Assembly (NCBI GenBank): GCA_021014945.1
Contig: MU266393.1
Location: 62,001 to 126,000 of the forward strand
DNA: 64,000 bases
Origin: Leucogyrophana mollusca
Lineage: Eukaryota > Basidiomycota > Agaricomycetes > Boletales
Direction: 5' to 3'
A program made the translations under genes and the position numbers. Positions 47,168-58,694 of the stretch are shown piece by piece. A model generated the notes under the pieces. The model was given only the letters and a program-made list of their open reading frames with translations, had not been told where the DNA came from and ran no database searches. Each line of letters starts with the position of its first letter. Position 1 is the stretch's first letter.

Positions 47168-47760
47168 GATAGTAACTGCCAGTGTGCGTTGCTGCGCATT
47201 AATAGAGCTGCCTGCGACGAAACTCCACTATCTTCTGGGTCTACTAAGTAGTAGTAATGTGCCTTGTCGTTCGGGAATTTTGCAGCTGAACACCGGCAGC
47301 AGGGGAAAGAAACACGAGCTCGAGGTCTTGGGCAGGTTACTCTGAAACCGGAATCGAGTCCTCTGCAGCTGCCGTTGGGCTTCTGAGCCACAGCTTGCAA
47401 GTCATACGCGCGATGCGCGGAGAGCGAATTTAGATATTTTCAACTACATATTTCCAATTCCGTCATATTGATATGTTCTCCGTTCAACTCTAAGTACGAG
47501 ACCACATTCATCACACGAAGCTTTTGTATGTCACTGAACTCTACGTTATTGATTTTTGCCCTCAGACCGACGTTTCAAATGCCGAGACAATGGGACATTC
47601 GGGGAGCCGCCGCCTTTGCTGCCGACGGGACACGCAACGATGTGGTCACTAACTCTCACCATTTACACTATTCTGGAACTCACTAAAGGGGAGGCAGTGG
47701 CTGAACCACTCCAATACATTAGCTCTTTGAGAGAGATTTTCTCTTCTCGCACCGATATCC
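47168..47760. promoter_or_regulatory. Divergent upstream region, MYND gene / dienelactone hydrolase
   Basis: 593 bp between the divergent starts. Short open frames occur, but none has support. No TATA box was identified. Confidence 0.35.
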
Positions 47761-48876
47761 ATGAGTTGCGCAGACTGCTTCAAAGGGTCCTTGTTGACCG
47801 GAGAGCCGACAGGTTCAATTACTGAGCTAGACGGTGCTTACCTTGCTTCAGGGCCCACTGCTGGCGATACACGACGTGCCGTTGTACTGCTCACAGACGC
47901 CTTCGGTTTACCTCTCAAGAACTCTAAGCTCATCGCAGACAATATTGCGAAATGTCTGTCTTGTGATGTTTGGGCGCCAGACATCTTCAATGGTGAGCTG
48001 CTAACACGGAGCGACTTGTGTCACGCTGATCACGAATCCTCAATGCAGGAGAACCAATCCTTCGGGCTGCCAGCTTGGAACCGAACTTGCTTCACGTGCG
48101 AGCGGGAGGATCATGCATGTGGGACAAGTTTCGTCTTGTCATGATCCTCCTCCCTCGTCTGCTTTCTGTTTACCGCAGTCGCCCTACCGTCGCTGATGCT
48201 CGGATACGTGCTGTGCGCGACTTCTTTTCTCGCTTAATTATTCTACGCTCACTCAAACCCACCCCCCATAGTTCCTCAAAAAGCTGCGCGAGCAAAAGCA
48301 ATACGAAAAAATCGGTGCTGTAGGGTGGGTCAATATTCCTGGCAGCAACGCGTTTACTTCCTCATTCTCCGATCCGGATATTTTAGATACTGCTATGGCG
48401 GTGGTATTGCTGTGCGACTAGGCCATTCCAAGGTGCTCGACAGCATCGTGGTCTGCCACCCTGCACCAGTCACTGCTGACCATATCAAAGCTATCGATGT
48501 AAAGCTATTTCCATCCTCTATCATATTTAAACCTGCGCTCACATGGACTGCAGGTTCCAGCCTCGTGGGTGTGCGCTGAAGGCAAGTGGTGATCGTTGTA
48601 CCTGGGCGACTTTGTTGACCTTCGGGTTTTCAACCAGAGGATGACACATTCTCCGCTGCTCTCCGCAATAAATCAGAAGCTATCTTCGCCGCACGTAAAG
48701 GAAAGGAAGATTTCGTGGACTACGAGTTCGTAGATTACAAGGGTACCGCACATGGATTCGCCTGCCGACCGAACATGGACTTCCCCGACGTGAAGGAGGG
48801 TTACGAGAAGGGCTTTCAGCAGACTATAAAGTGGTTCGAGAAGACGCTGCAGTCGCCTGCTCCCGCCCCGGAGTAA
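47761..48876 (+). CDS. Dienelactone hydrolase family protein
   Basis: Alpha/beta hydrolase using a catalytic cysteine, of the type that opens dienelactones or similar small lactones in aromatic degradation. Seen: the N-terminal CADCFKGSLLTGEPTGSIT block, DVWAPDIFNG, EPNLLHVRAGG, the nucleophile GYCYGGG, VVCHPAPVT, and the histidine in GTAHGFACRPNMDF. The acid probably comes from the EDD segment after VCAE. Six exons. The intron at 48582-48637 has a GC donor (GCAAGT) and an AG end, a clean GC-AG intron needed to join VCAE to EDDTFSAAL. The others are canonical (for example 47993-48048). Its neighbours to the right are a permease and an amidohydrolase. Confidence 0.88.
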
Positions 48877-49061
48877 GGCGTGATCACATAGGGCGATGTG
48901 AGGGTCGTTGTTTGGGCAGCGTCTCCTTCGTTGTTCGGAGTTTGAAAAGGACTTGACTATCGAGAACCTGTCTGGCTTATTGGTAATGTTTTACAACATA
49001 CAGTGGGTGGTATTTGGCCCCATGCAAGGTTGGTGCGGGTATCCGATACTAAGTTCATGAA

Positions 49062-50785
49062 TCACACGTCCTCCGCACTTTCCCTAGCGATTTTCTCGCC
49101 ACCTGCCTCCACACCTCCAAGCGCCCCTCCATCCTTCCGTGGCAAATTTGACGCAGGGCCGTGATAATGGCGGTGCGCACTCAACACATACCACGCACCG
49201 GAAACCAAAACAACCCCCACCGTAATCACCGCCGAATAATTCATATTCGTGCTCGTCACCGGCATTTCCGTCGGGAGGGAGAATATCACGCACACGAACA
49301 GCGTCCACACGATGCAGTTCACATTCGCCGCCCATCCCAGCCACCCGTCACCCATGTAGTATGGGCCTGGCTTGAACTGCACCTCTGGGTGGCTGTGATA
49401 TACGCGTCGCAGGAACACGGGAATGATGTATGAGAGGTCTGCGGCCATCGCTGTCATGGCGAAGATCGCATTTGCCGCGATGGGGCTCGCAAGGTCAAGT
49501 AGGCCCGGCAGGACGCTCACGAGCGTTGTGAGCCACACTGCACGCAGAGGTGTCTGCGTACTCGAGCTGACTTGCCCGAAGAACCCTGCATCAGGCAGGC
49601 CGTGATCGCGGCTGAACGCGTAGATCGTGCGTGAGCCGGCCTGCAAGCCTGACTGGCACACAAAGAACGCGGTGAGGCAGACGAAGAACCACAGCGCAAG
49701 CGCTGCATGTTTGCCCATGCGGAGGACCATGATCGCAAGGAAGGCAGAGCCCGAAGGACCGGGAAGGTCGGCGAGTGGGCCTGAGCATAGGATGAGTACG
49801 ATGTTCAGAAGCCACCCCGAGACTGCCGTGCCAAAGGTGGCTATTATGATAGCGACGGGGGCAGCATAAGCGGCACGTCGAACTTCCTCAGAGATGTGCG
49901 CCGTCGAATCGTAGCCTGTCATCGTCCACTGAACGCTTAGTAGTCCCAGCAGAAAAGATATCCCAGTGTTCCATCCGCCTGTGCCATTCACCAGGCCATC
50001 TGCACCAAATACATATGATGCGGGGTGCATCTCAGCGCGTGATGTCGTCGCAAGGAGGGTGATGGTTATGACGAAGGTAGCGCCGAGATTGACGAAGACG
50101 AAGGAACTCGTGAAATACGCCAGTTGCCTTGTCTTAAGCGAGTTAAGCAGGCCGTGGACGATGAGTAAACCAGTGGTCAAGCCAACCACTTTGTTTGCCG
50201 TTATCTCGTACGCGCCGTTTGTGCCTACCGACACTGCGGCCAGTATCATATTAGCCAGCCCGAACTCGCTGGATGAAAGACCAACAAACTGGCCGAGGAT
50301 ATTCAGCCATCCGACAATCCAACCAACCTAAGATTGTCACCTTATCAGTCCGGTCCAGTGTGAGGATCGTCGGCATCACTCACTCGTGGACGATGTTTTC
50401 GTGGACACAGCTGGGCAGATGCCGTGTATAATCCTCCACACGTCGGATATGCACTGATGATCTCTGCAATACTGCTGGCGAGAGATAAACAGTTCGAGGC
50501 GCCAAGGATCCAGCACCAGGTCACAGAAGCAGGCCCTCCGAGGAGAAGGGGGGTATTGAATGTGCTTGCAACGCTAGAGCAGACGCCCATGATGCTGAAA
50601 GCAAAGCTGATGGTGGCAAGGTTGGAAAACTCTCGTCTGAAGGAAGGGACATATCCCAATGCTTCGAGTTCTTTGTTATCTTCTTCATCGTCACGGACGG
50701 CACGGCGCAGTCCAATGCTACGAGCAGCTTGGCGCCCGGATATTGGCGAGCTGTAAGAGACAGACTGGAAGAAATCGAGGACCAT
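49062..50785 (-). CDS. APC-superfamily amino-acid/GABA-type permease
   Basis: Predicted plasma-membrane transporter with about 12 membrane segments, closest in look to fungal GABA/choline permeases of the APC superfamily. Two exons: the first from 50785 has ELEALGYVPSFRREFSNL and PLLLGGPASVTWCWI, and an intron near 50330-50385 joins RPR to VGWIVGWLNILGQ. The second holds the rest, including TGYDSTAHISEEV and YAFSRDHGLPDA, both typical of this subfamily. The substrate is probably a small amino compound. It diverges from the cytosine-deaminase-like gene across 406 bp, so uptake and breakdown may be co-regulated (inference). Confidence 0.9.
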
Positions 50786-51191
50786 AATTATTAGTTCCGT
50801 CCAAAAGCGCTAGTCGGTGATGGCTAGTCCCGTGAAAGGGTCGCAGAACACATGAAGGTCTCGTACCAGGGTTGTACCTACAACCGACCACCAGTTACAT
50901 GAATCTCTATTCTCATCTTCACTCCATAACGGCCACTCTTTTACACTGCCGCATAGTTGCGAGATGCGTCAGCGTCGAATAAAGTGAACCTGAAGGGTTC
51001 AGGCCGAGCATCCAAAGTACTTCGCCAACCCAGAGCCGTGTTGATGGCCCTCGGCACCTCGAACATGTACAACGATTAATCTGTGTGAGAAGTCTGTCTA
51101 AGTCTCTTCTCACAGGCCCTCTTCGCGTTTTGTTATCGGTATTGGCACCTTCTCTTCGCTTTCCTGTCTCAACCACGGCGGAACAAATTGG
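50786..51191. promoter_or_regulatory. Shared divergent promoter, permease / amidohydrolase
   Basis: 406 bp between divergent start codons. The open frame 50919-51410 on minus overlaps the amidohydrolase antisense and is treated as a shadow. No clear TATA or operator palindrome. Confidence 0.4.
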
Positions 51192-52902
51192 ATGGGGCCA
51201 AGCGCGAAACTCGAATTCGATGACAGCGTCATGGGAGGTCCCGAATCTCTGACCCTGATCAGAAGGGTACACCTCGCTCACTCTGATCCATCTGAGGCAG
51301 AACGACTCTGGAATGTGGAGTGTTCTAACGGGCGAGTGCACACAATATACCTCGATAACGGTGAAAGCTCGGGAGATCTTTCGGACACACTCAGCGGCCT
51401 CCCGGTCCAAGTTGTTGACGGAGAGGGAGGTGTCCTGCTTCCTTCGTGCGTAGTTTCCTTTAACATCATATCTCAGGCATTCGTTAATGCATAGCTCGAT
51501 TCAAACCCAGCTTATGCCACGCACATATTCACCTAGACAAATGTTTCATACTAGGTCAATGTGAGCCGCTGATCACAGGGTAAGAATTCCCCTTCTGCAC
51601 TCCGCGGCGTGTATCACGTAGCTCGCTAGATCGTTGGCGGAAGCACTTCAGGTGACCAATCAAGCAAAGGCGACCTTCCCAGATCATCCAAATGACCTGT
51701 ATGCTCGGGCCACGCGCCTAGTTCGAGAAAGCGTTGAAGCAGGAGTCACCAGTATGCGAGCTTACGTCGAAATCGACACAGCAGTCGACTTCCTTTGCCT
51801 GGATGTGGGTCTCACGGTTTCCCGCGAGTGGTCTGAAGCATGTGATGTCCAGATTGTTGGTTCGTATACTCAAACTTCAATTGTCGATCATAACGTGTAC
51901 TGATGAGTCCCCTCAAGCCTTTGCTCAGGAGGCGCTTTTTTCGCATTCCAATGCTCAAAAGCCAGGCCGAAATTATGAGCTTCTTGTTGAAGCTATCGGT
52001 CGTCCAGGTGTGTCTGTCGTGGGCTCGGCGCCATGGGTAGAGCCATCTCCTGCACTCGCCAAGGAGAACATAACTCGCATACTCGCCCTCGCCAAGGAGA
52101 ATAACCTCCATGCCGATTTCCATCTCGACTACAACGTCGACCCACAGATAGAACCCATGGTCTGGTATGTCCTTGACCAAATGCGCGCTTTGAGTTGGAC
52201 AAAAGCAACTGGGAAGCGCGTCACACTCGGCCATGCAACTCGTCTCGGTTTGTTCACAACGGAGGAGTGGGCAAAGCTGAAGCTTGCCATGGAAGAGCTG
52301 CCTCTAGAAGTAGTTGGGCTACCCCAGAGCGATATGTACATGATGGGCCGTGCGAGTGCGACGGGCGCGATACCGCTGGGCGGACGCACCCTCAACGCTC
52401 CACAAATCTGGCGCCGACATGGCGTACACGTCGCTCTGAGTGTGAACAACGTGGAGAACGCTTTCACGCCCCAGGGGTCCCTTGATCCTCTATCACTGGC
52501 AAGTCTTGGCGTTGGCGTGTTCCAGGTCGGGACGGAGAATGATTGGAGAGAGCTTCTGGTGCGTATTTTACATAGCAGATGCTCAATTTATGTGCCGACA
52601 TGTAAGCCCTTTGAGTACAGCGGGCTGTCACGATCTCCTCAAAGCGTGCCATTGGCCTTGGTGGTGATAATGACTTCAGATGTGAAAGCGAGGCTCAAGA
52701 CGGAGGCAACGAACTCGTCCCGCGTGTTGGAGACCCTGCTGACTTTTTTGTGGTGCATGAGGCGCGGAGGTGGCAATCAACAGTACTCAACCCAGGCTTT
52801 GACCGGACTACGCTTTATCGAGGAAAAGTGGTAGCTCGGAGGAGGGCCGACAGATGGAACACAGTGACGATAATTCCCAATGCCAACCAGCATGGTGGGT
52901 AA
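51192..52902 (+). CDS. Cytosine-deaminase-like metal-dependent amidohydrolase
   Basis: Predicted metal-dependent deaminase or hydrolase of the amidohydrolase superfamily acting on a small cyclic or amino compound. Seen: the metal-binding CHAHIHLDK after exon 1 (LIRRVHL); RAYVEIDTAVDF; the QIVAFAQEALF block; HADFHLDYNVDP; GHATRLG; VVGLPQSDMYMMGR; and VHVALSVNNVENAFTPQG. At this last position bacterial cytosine deaminases have an Asp-containing DD, whereas this protein reads NN. At least four introns; the second (near 51579-51631) has GTAAGA. Two in-frame ATGs (51192 and 51231) are possible starts. The C-terminus ends at 52902 after PADFFVVHEA. It pairs divergently with the permease. Confidence 0.85.
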
Positions 52903-53112
52903 TATGGCTTCAAATGATCATCAGTGACTACGGACAACGTATCAATTTGTGCTGCTTCTATCGTGCACGTCCAAAGACAGCATAAAAACTAATGTTATCC
53001 TCTCGAAGCAAATGATGACTGCCTAGCCAAGCCGTAAGGCCTCGACAATGACCCCTTGTACCTGGCGGACGAATGGCATCCTTGTTCAGTTCCTCCATCT
53101 AATTTCATACTT

Positions 53113-54740
53113 CTATTTTCCCCGCTTCAGACACGAATCGGTCCTGTAGGGGTCTACATCAGACAGGCGTTCTCCTGAGCAACCGTGGTTACTTTCCTCG
53201 GGCTGGGCGTCGGCCTTGTCATTCAGGTTGTGTTCGACGGTTTGAGATATATTGATCACGACCGGCTTCTCGGTTGTCAGGCCACAGAGCACGAGCAGGA
53301 GGTAAGCACATACATTTGTTCTTGAAAAGCCACCGCTAGGGTTGCTTCTGTTGTTTAACTCGAAAGGTCCATCCGATTTCTTTGAGAGAACATTCAGGCG
53401 GCTATTGAGGCTAAGTTGTAGCCATTTGAGGAGTCAGAGAAACTGTAGGATAGGACCGCCGTGAGAGAACCGTACGATGCTAGCAACGAGTTCGCATAGA
53501 CTGGAGCGATTTGGTATGAATATGGTATACCCCGGAAAATCAGAGGAAGGGGGAACGCACTGCAGGCGAAATATGCATATATCCCCACCCAAACGACTTC
53601 CGAGCATGAAGATGAGCATCGTGCTACGGAGCATAAAACGATCCTCACAGTTTCGCCTCATAGTCAGGAACTTAACGGTGAGGTAAGCGATTTGTGAGGG
53701 GCGCAGGCAAAAACCGCACTCACAAAAATAGTCACTAAAATAGATGTTAGGCTGCCATTTGAGCCTTACATGAGACTGGCATATCAAACGAGCTACAAAA
53801 CCAGGTGATCGCACCCTGTGATCAAGCCAGTTTCTTGTAACACTGGGTAAGTCAGTGGTTTAGATGTAAAGATCGCTTAACCAACCTAGTGTCCACAGAA
53901 TCAACCGATCGATTGCAAATACCGTCCTATTGCAGTGAACATCGGTATGAAGCTATAAAATGCAAGATCACTCACTGAGGAAAGCCAGATTTTCGCCTAT
54001 TTCTTAGATGGTATACCATACCCACAGTGATTGTCAGGTCACAGACGGCCTGTGCCGTTAATGACATGGTAATCAATCTGAATTGAGCAGATTCAAACAG
54101 GGTGAGACTTGTCATTGCGAAGGCCTCCCCGGCTACCACCAAACCAGTGGTATGAGTGAGGACGCAAATGACAACACACAACAAAGGAAAAGTCTTTGTC
54201 TTCGAGAACTTGGTCAGGCGGTAAATGAAGAAGCCCTGGGGCATGTTAACAGATCGACGTTAGTAAATATAAGCCGATGACGAACCTGAACTACCCAACT
54301 TATGAGGGATGTAAATACAATGGCCAAGTCGGCCCCAACGGGGAAGACCGCGAGTGCCAGAGGGTTTCCGTATGTTGTGACAGTCATGCTCCACATACAA
54401 GCAACGGTGCTGCTCACATGCGCGGCTTCGAGTGCCCTGAAGTGCAACTCTTAGGGCGGAACAACTAAAAATCAAACCCCTTACAAGACAACGGCGACCT
54501 ATAGCGAGGTGGTGTTCGATAGCACAGTTGTCAGAGAGAGTCATGGAAGTCTGAAGGACTGCTCACCAAAACCTTGAAGAACCACGGATCTCTTCTGAAC
54601 GTGCTGTAGTAGATATATCCTTGGACAACTGAACAGCCAAATAGGAAAATAGCGACGACGACCCCAAGCTCAACTGGTCCGATGAAAGCGCTGACATTGA
54701 CCGTCAACTCTGAGGCAGGAGGTAAAGGAATGTTGCTCAT
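53113..54740 (-). CDS. DUF6534 family membrane protein, tandem copy A
   Basis: Seven-pass membrane protein of unknown function from the fungal DUF6534 family. The start at 54740 gives MSNIPLPPASELTVNVSAFI and GPVELGVVVAIFLFGCSVVQ. Later exons carry AHVSSTVACMWSMTVTTYG, FFIYRLTKF, MVYHLRNRRKSGFP, AIDRLILWTLETGLITG, and the C-terminal ANSLLASLNSRLNVLSKK. A hydrophilic tail continues to a stop at 53113. Introns fall at the same positions as in copy B. The MRRN and WVGIYAYF pieces join across a 57-nt intron. The family is often expanded in Agaricomycetes; no function is established. Confidence 0.78.
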
Positions 54741-55436
54741 CGTCGTGGGACCTATCTGCAAACCCAGTAGAATGGATTGTTTATCTGGGACAGCCAGTAC
54801 ACCACATCTTCTCAGGGCATGGCTCACGGATCCTTGATGAAGTACTGGTATCACGATGGAAAACCAATTTCTGTGTCTCCCCACGACGTTTGACACCATG
54901 AATGATGATCAAAAGATAGAGAACCTCCAAAACTATCTTTGCGCGCATAGAGCATCGCACTGTGAGGAAAGCCAGCGCTCGGAATGATGAAGAATCAAAA
55001 TTGGCACTGCCGTGGACCAAATGGCCGTCGCCGGTCATTCTTTTTTCTAGGATTCGTATTTCGCGGGTGACTCTGAAGCCACCTGCCAAACCGACGCTCG
55101 ACGAACGAGTGACTACTGCCAATGGAGCGGGGCTGTCGCTGAGAGAGAACAGGCAAATAATGAGGCCTTGAAGCCTTAGGGTGTTCCGGTTCTGGTTCGT
55201 TAAGAGCAGTGTCAGGGGTCATGGTATTATGTAAATAGTCGTTGTGGAGGCTGCCCCTCCATTCTTGTGGGTCAAATACAGTGTTCCCCACCCCTCGCTG
55301 GCGACTTGAAATATAAGAACATGTTCTCCTCGTGCAATACTATGACACTCCCCTACCAATATTCACATCTCATCCTTCCCTCCTTCGGACGCGAAATGGT
55401 ACTGTGGTGATCATAGTATGTCAGACTGATACACAC
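54741..55436. other. Spacer between DUF6534 copies A and B
   Basis: The open frame 54781-55122 on minus has no features. Nothing else is supported. Confidence 0.35.
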
Positions 55437-57028
55437 TCACGACATCATGCTACTTTCCTCTGAACCAGCTTTATCATTTCCCGTCTGTTCGACAGTTTGA
55501 GATATATTGATTACGATCGGCTTTTCAGCCGTTAGCCCTCGACATGACAGGTGGGTTAGGCCACATACATTTGTTCTCGAAAGGTCGCCGCGAGGGCTGC
55601 TTCTGTCTTCTAGCTCATAGGCCCCATCGGGATTCTTCGAGAGAGCATTTAGACGGCTGTTCAGGCTGGGATGCACCGAATCGAGATGGGTTAGAGGCGC
55701 TGCCGAGCGAAGTTGAGATGTATTGAATCGTACGAAGCCAGCAACGAGTTTGCATAGACTTAAGGAATGCTTTTCGCATCAGCAATGTTGGGTGATTCAG
55801 AATAGAGAGAACGCACTGCACGCGATATATGCATATAGCCCCACCCAGACGACTTTCAGGTCAAAGGTGAGCAATACTTTGATGCCAAAATGAGATACCC
55901 TCACAGTTTTGCCTCATAGCAAGGAACTTTCCGGTGGTGAGTGAAACGTCGAGAGCACATGTGGGTAATTAAACTCACAAAGAGGAGCACTAATATCGAG
56001 GTGAGGCTGTCATTATGGCTTGAGACGGCTTTTTACTAGAGCTACAACATGAAGAAACCATACCCAGTGATCAAGCCAGTTTCTAATGAATAGGAAGATC
56101 AGTTCAGCATTCGAACCATCCCTGAAAGTACAAGTTTACGATTATCTTACCAAGTGTCCATAATATCAATCGGTCAATTGCATACACCGTCCTATCAAAA
56201 CGACATGAAGGCCGCTCGTGAACACAGTCCGAAGTGAAGGCCACTTACTGGGAAAAGCCAGATTTACTACGCCTATTCCTGAGATGGTATACCATACCCA
56301 TAGTGATTGTCACGTCACAGATGGCCTGCGACGTCAATGACATGGTAATCAGTCTGAATTGCGCGGCTTCAAACTGGACGAGACTTGTCATCGCAAAGGC
56401 CTCTCCAGCTATCACTAAACCAGTGATGTGAGCAAGCATGCAAAGGGCCCCACAGAACATCGGAAGTGTCTTCGTCTTTGAAAACTTTATTAGACGGTAA
56501 ATAAAGAAGCCCTGGGAGAGGTTAACAACTCTGCATCAGAGAATCTAAGCTGGTGACAGACTTGAACCGCTGAACTATTGAGGGACGTGAATACAATAAC
56601 CAAGTCGGCCCCGAAAGGGAAGACAGCGAGGGCCAGTGGATTCCCGTATGTTGTGAGGGTCATGCTCCACATACAAGCAACCGCACTCATCACATGTGCT
56701 GTCTCAAGGACCCTGGGTAGCGATTGTTATGATTATATGTGACGGGTCTTTTGACTTCAGATAACCCCCTTACAAGACAACCATGACCTGCAGTGAGACC
56801 CCGTGATACAGTGAGCATCAGGCTGAGTGAGACGATTGTCTAGATTCCACCCACCAGGACTTTGAAGATCCATGGATCTCTTATAAACGTGCTGAAGTAG
56901 ATGTATCCTTGAATAGCGGAGCAGCCGAAAAGGAAAAGGGCGGCGACCACCCCGATTTCGACTGGGCCAATCACAGCGCTGACGTTGACTGTCAGCTCGG
57001 AGGCGGGAGTTACGCGAGTACTGTTCAT
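55437..57028 (-). CDS. DUF6534 family membrane protein, tandem copy B
   Basis: Close paralogue of copy A. The start at 57028 gives MNSTRVTPASELTVNVSAV and GPVEIGVVAALFLFGCSAIQ. Matching blocks follow: AHVMSAVACMWSMTLTTYG, FFIYRLIKF, GEAFAMTSLVQFEAAQF, MVYHLRNRRSKSGFS, and the C-terminal SLNSRLNALSKNPDGAYEL. The C-terminal tail ends earlier (SEESSMMS) than in copy A. Splice positions agree with A. The near-identity of blocks and intron layout points to tandem duplication. It has the mobile-element candidate about 480 bp upstream of its start. Confidence 0.8.
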
Positions 57029-57505
57029 CGTGGTAGGGCGCCTCCAAAAAGACACCACAGATGTATGTATGTACAGCTCGACTGCGTGCGATGGAAATCT
57101 TCACAGGATGCTATGAACAGGAGAATACGTTCATGATGGGTCCACTAAAACACCGTTTTCTGTGAATGATGATCACAATCAGAAGGTACAGGGGAATTGG
57201 CGCTGTTTTCACACGTAGAACTTCATTCACCCTGATAGAAACCGACCTGACCTGTCGAAAGGTGCCAGAGAGATCTGGCAGGCGTGGTGTACGACCTGGG
57301 GAGACCCGTCAGTGAGGGTTCTTCAAGTTAACACTTGGTGGACGATACTACTCGCCTAAATGCTGCTGCACTTTTAACAGAACTAAGAATACACGCACCA
57401 ACCAGGTTGATCTTCGCAGGCTGGTGACACAGATTGCCGCCTCCTCGAAGTGAAAATAGTCTGTAATCGGCCGATATAAAGCTTTCCGAAGGCGGGGGCA
57501 GGAAT
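57029..57505. other. Upstream flank of copy B
   Basis: Sequence between the copy B start and the left end of the mobile-element candidate. No gene supported. Confidence 0.35.
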
Positions 57506-57511
57506 AGCACT

Positions 57512-58300
57512 GTCATGGTCCAGTTTGGTCCGGCCTTTCCACTTCGGCGTGGAACCGAGGACCGAACGGCGGTGCAGTTCTGAGTAGGCCTCCGAACTTG
57601 GGACCGGACCAGTTCTGGACCGAACGCCAGGACCGGTTCGCGTTCATGATCGCCTAGAGGCGTTCGAACCGAGTGCAATTGATGTGGACGAGAGGCTCGT
57701 TCGCACCTCGGATAGCCCAGGCTGCCCGAGAGTAGAACACAGAAGGCGGGTTATTACTTGGTTCCATAAGGACGCACCGGTTCTGTTGCAGATGCCTTGG
57801 ATTCGGTGGGAACGCCTGGGGTTTGTTCCAGAAACCTGGAGTTCGGTGGGGGCGTGTGTGTTTGTTTTGAACACCTGAGTCTGATGGGGACGCCTGGGAT
57901 TCGTTCCAGACGCTTGAGGCTATGTCCAGACACCTAGGGATTGATGAGGCCGCCTGGAGATCGATGGGGACGTACGTGGTTCGTTCTAGACGCCTGAGGT
58001 TCGATAGGGAAGCCTGAGATTCGATGAGAACGCATGTGGTTTCGTTCCAGACACCTTGAGTTCGAGGCGGGTACTGTTTGGGGCGCACTAGGATTGTTTG
58101 GAGCGCGTTTGAGCGACTGAAGGTGCGCCAGTATTGATCGAGTCTCAGCTACATTGCCGGAAAAGTGGAACATTACCAACACCTTCAGGACGGTTCAGAA
58201 CCGTCCTGAATGCCTGCACATCTCATGCGAATTTCGGACCGAACCTTCCCAACTGGACCTAAGTTCAGGTTCGAACCCCGGTTCGGGATTGGACCACGGC
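57512..58300. mobile_element. Candidate non-autonomous DNA transposon (789 bp)
   Basis: A 789-bp unit flanked by a perfect 6-bp direct repeat, AGCACT, at 57506-57511 and 58301-58306. Its ends form short inverted repeats: left GTCATGGTCCAGT, right end read inward GCCGTGGTCCAAT (10 of 13 match). Both ends continue into G/C-rich tracts with GGTCCGG or GGTTCGG motifs. The interior has no transposase and is largely a degenerate minisatellite. No superfamily is assigned. Confidence 0.45.
57765..58115. repeat. Degenerate minisatellite inside the mobile-element candidate
   Basis: Repeated variants of a unit near 40 bp containing TTCGTTCCAGACGCCTGAG and a GATGGGGACG half. At least seven diverged copies are visible by eye. 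The unit length and copy number are approximate. Confidence 0.5.
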
Positions 58301-58306
58301 AGCACT

Positions 58307-58694
58307 CAGCAGGAACACGAGGGGCCGAGACGGTAGTATCAACCAGTAGGTTGTGAACTGCTGTCGTTTTGAGTGCTTGGATGACCAAGCGTACTGGCAT
58401 CAGCGTACATTGAGTGGTGCGTATATTAATTGACTAGTCTCACGTAGGCAGACCATAATATAGATGGAAGACAGGAAGACAGCCTGAGATGTTCCCACCT
58501 TGTCATCCCAAGGCTCGAAGGAATAAGTAAAAATGTAGATGTGGCAGATCCTTGAAGCTTGAAGAACTTGTATTGAGTTCGGGAAGCTGTATGTACGACG
58601 TCTTCTGGAGATGTAGGCTGACGAATCTACTGGCGGAGCTGGGGAGAGCGGGATACCCTATTGTCGAGGAGTAGAGCCGGCGGCGACCTGTGTT
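58307..58694. other. Flank between element and copy C
   Basis: No gene supported. Confidence 0.35.

Noticed and set aside
50919..51410. Open frame of 163 codons on minus
   Set aside because: Antisense to the amidohydrolase first exon, which has clear family motifs on plus.
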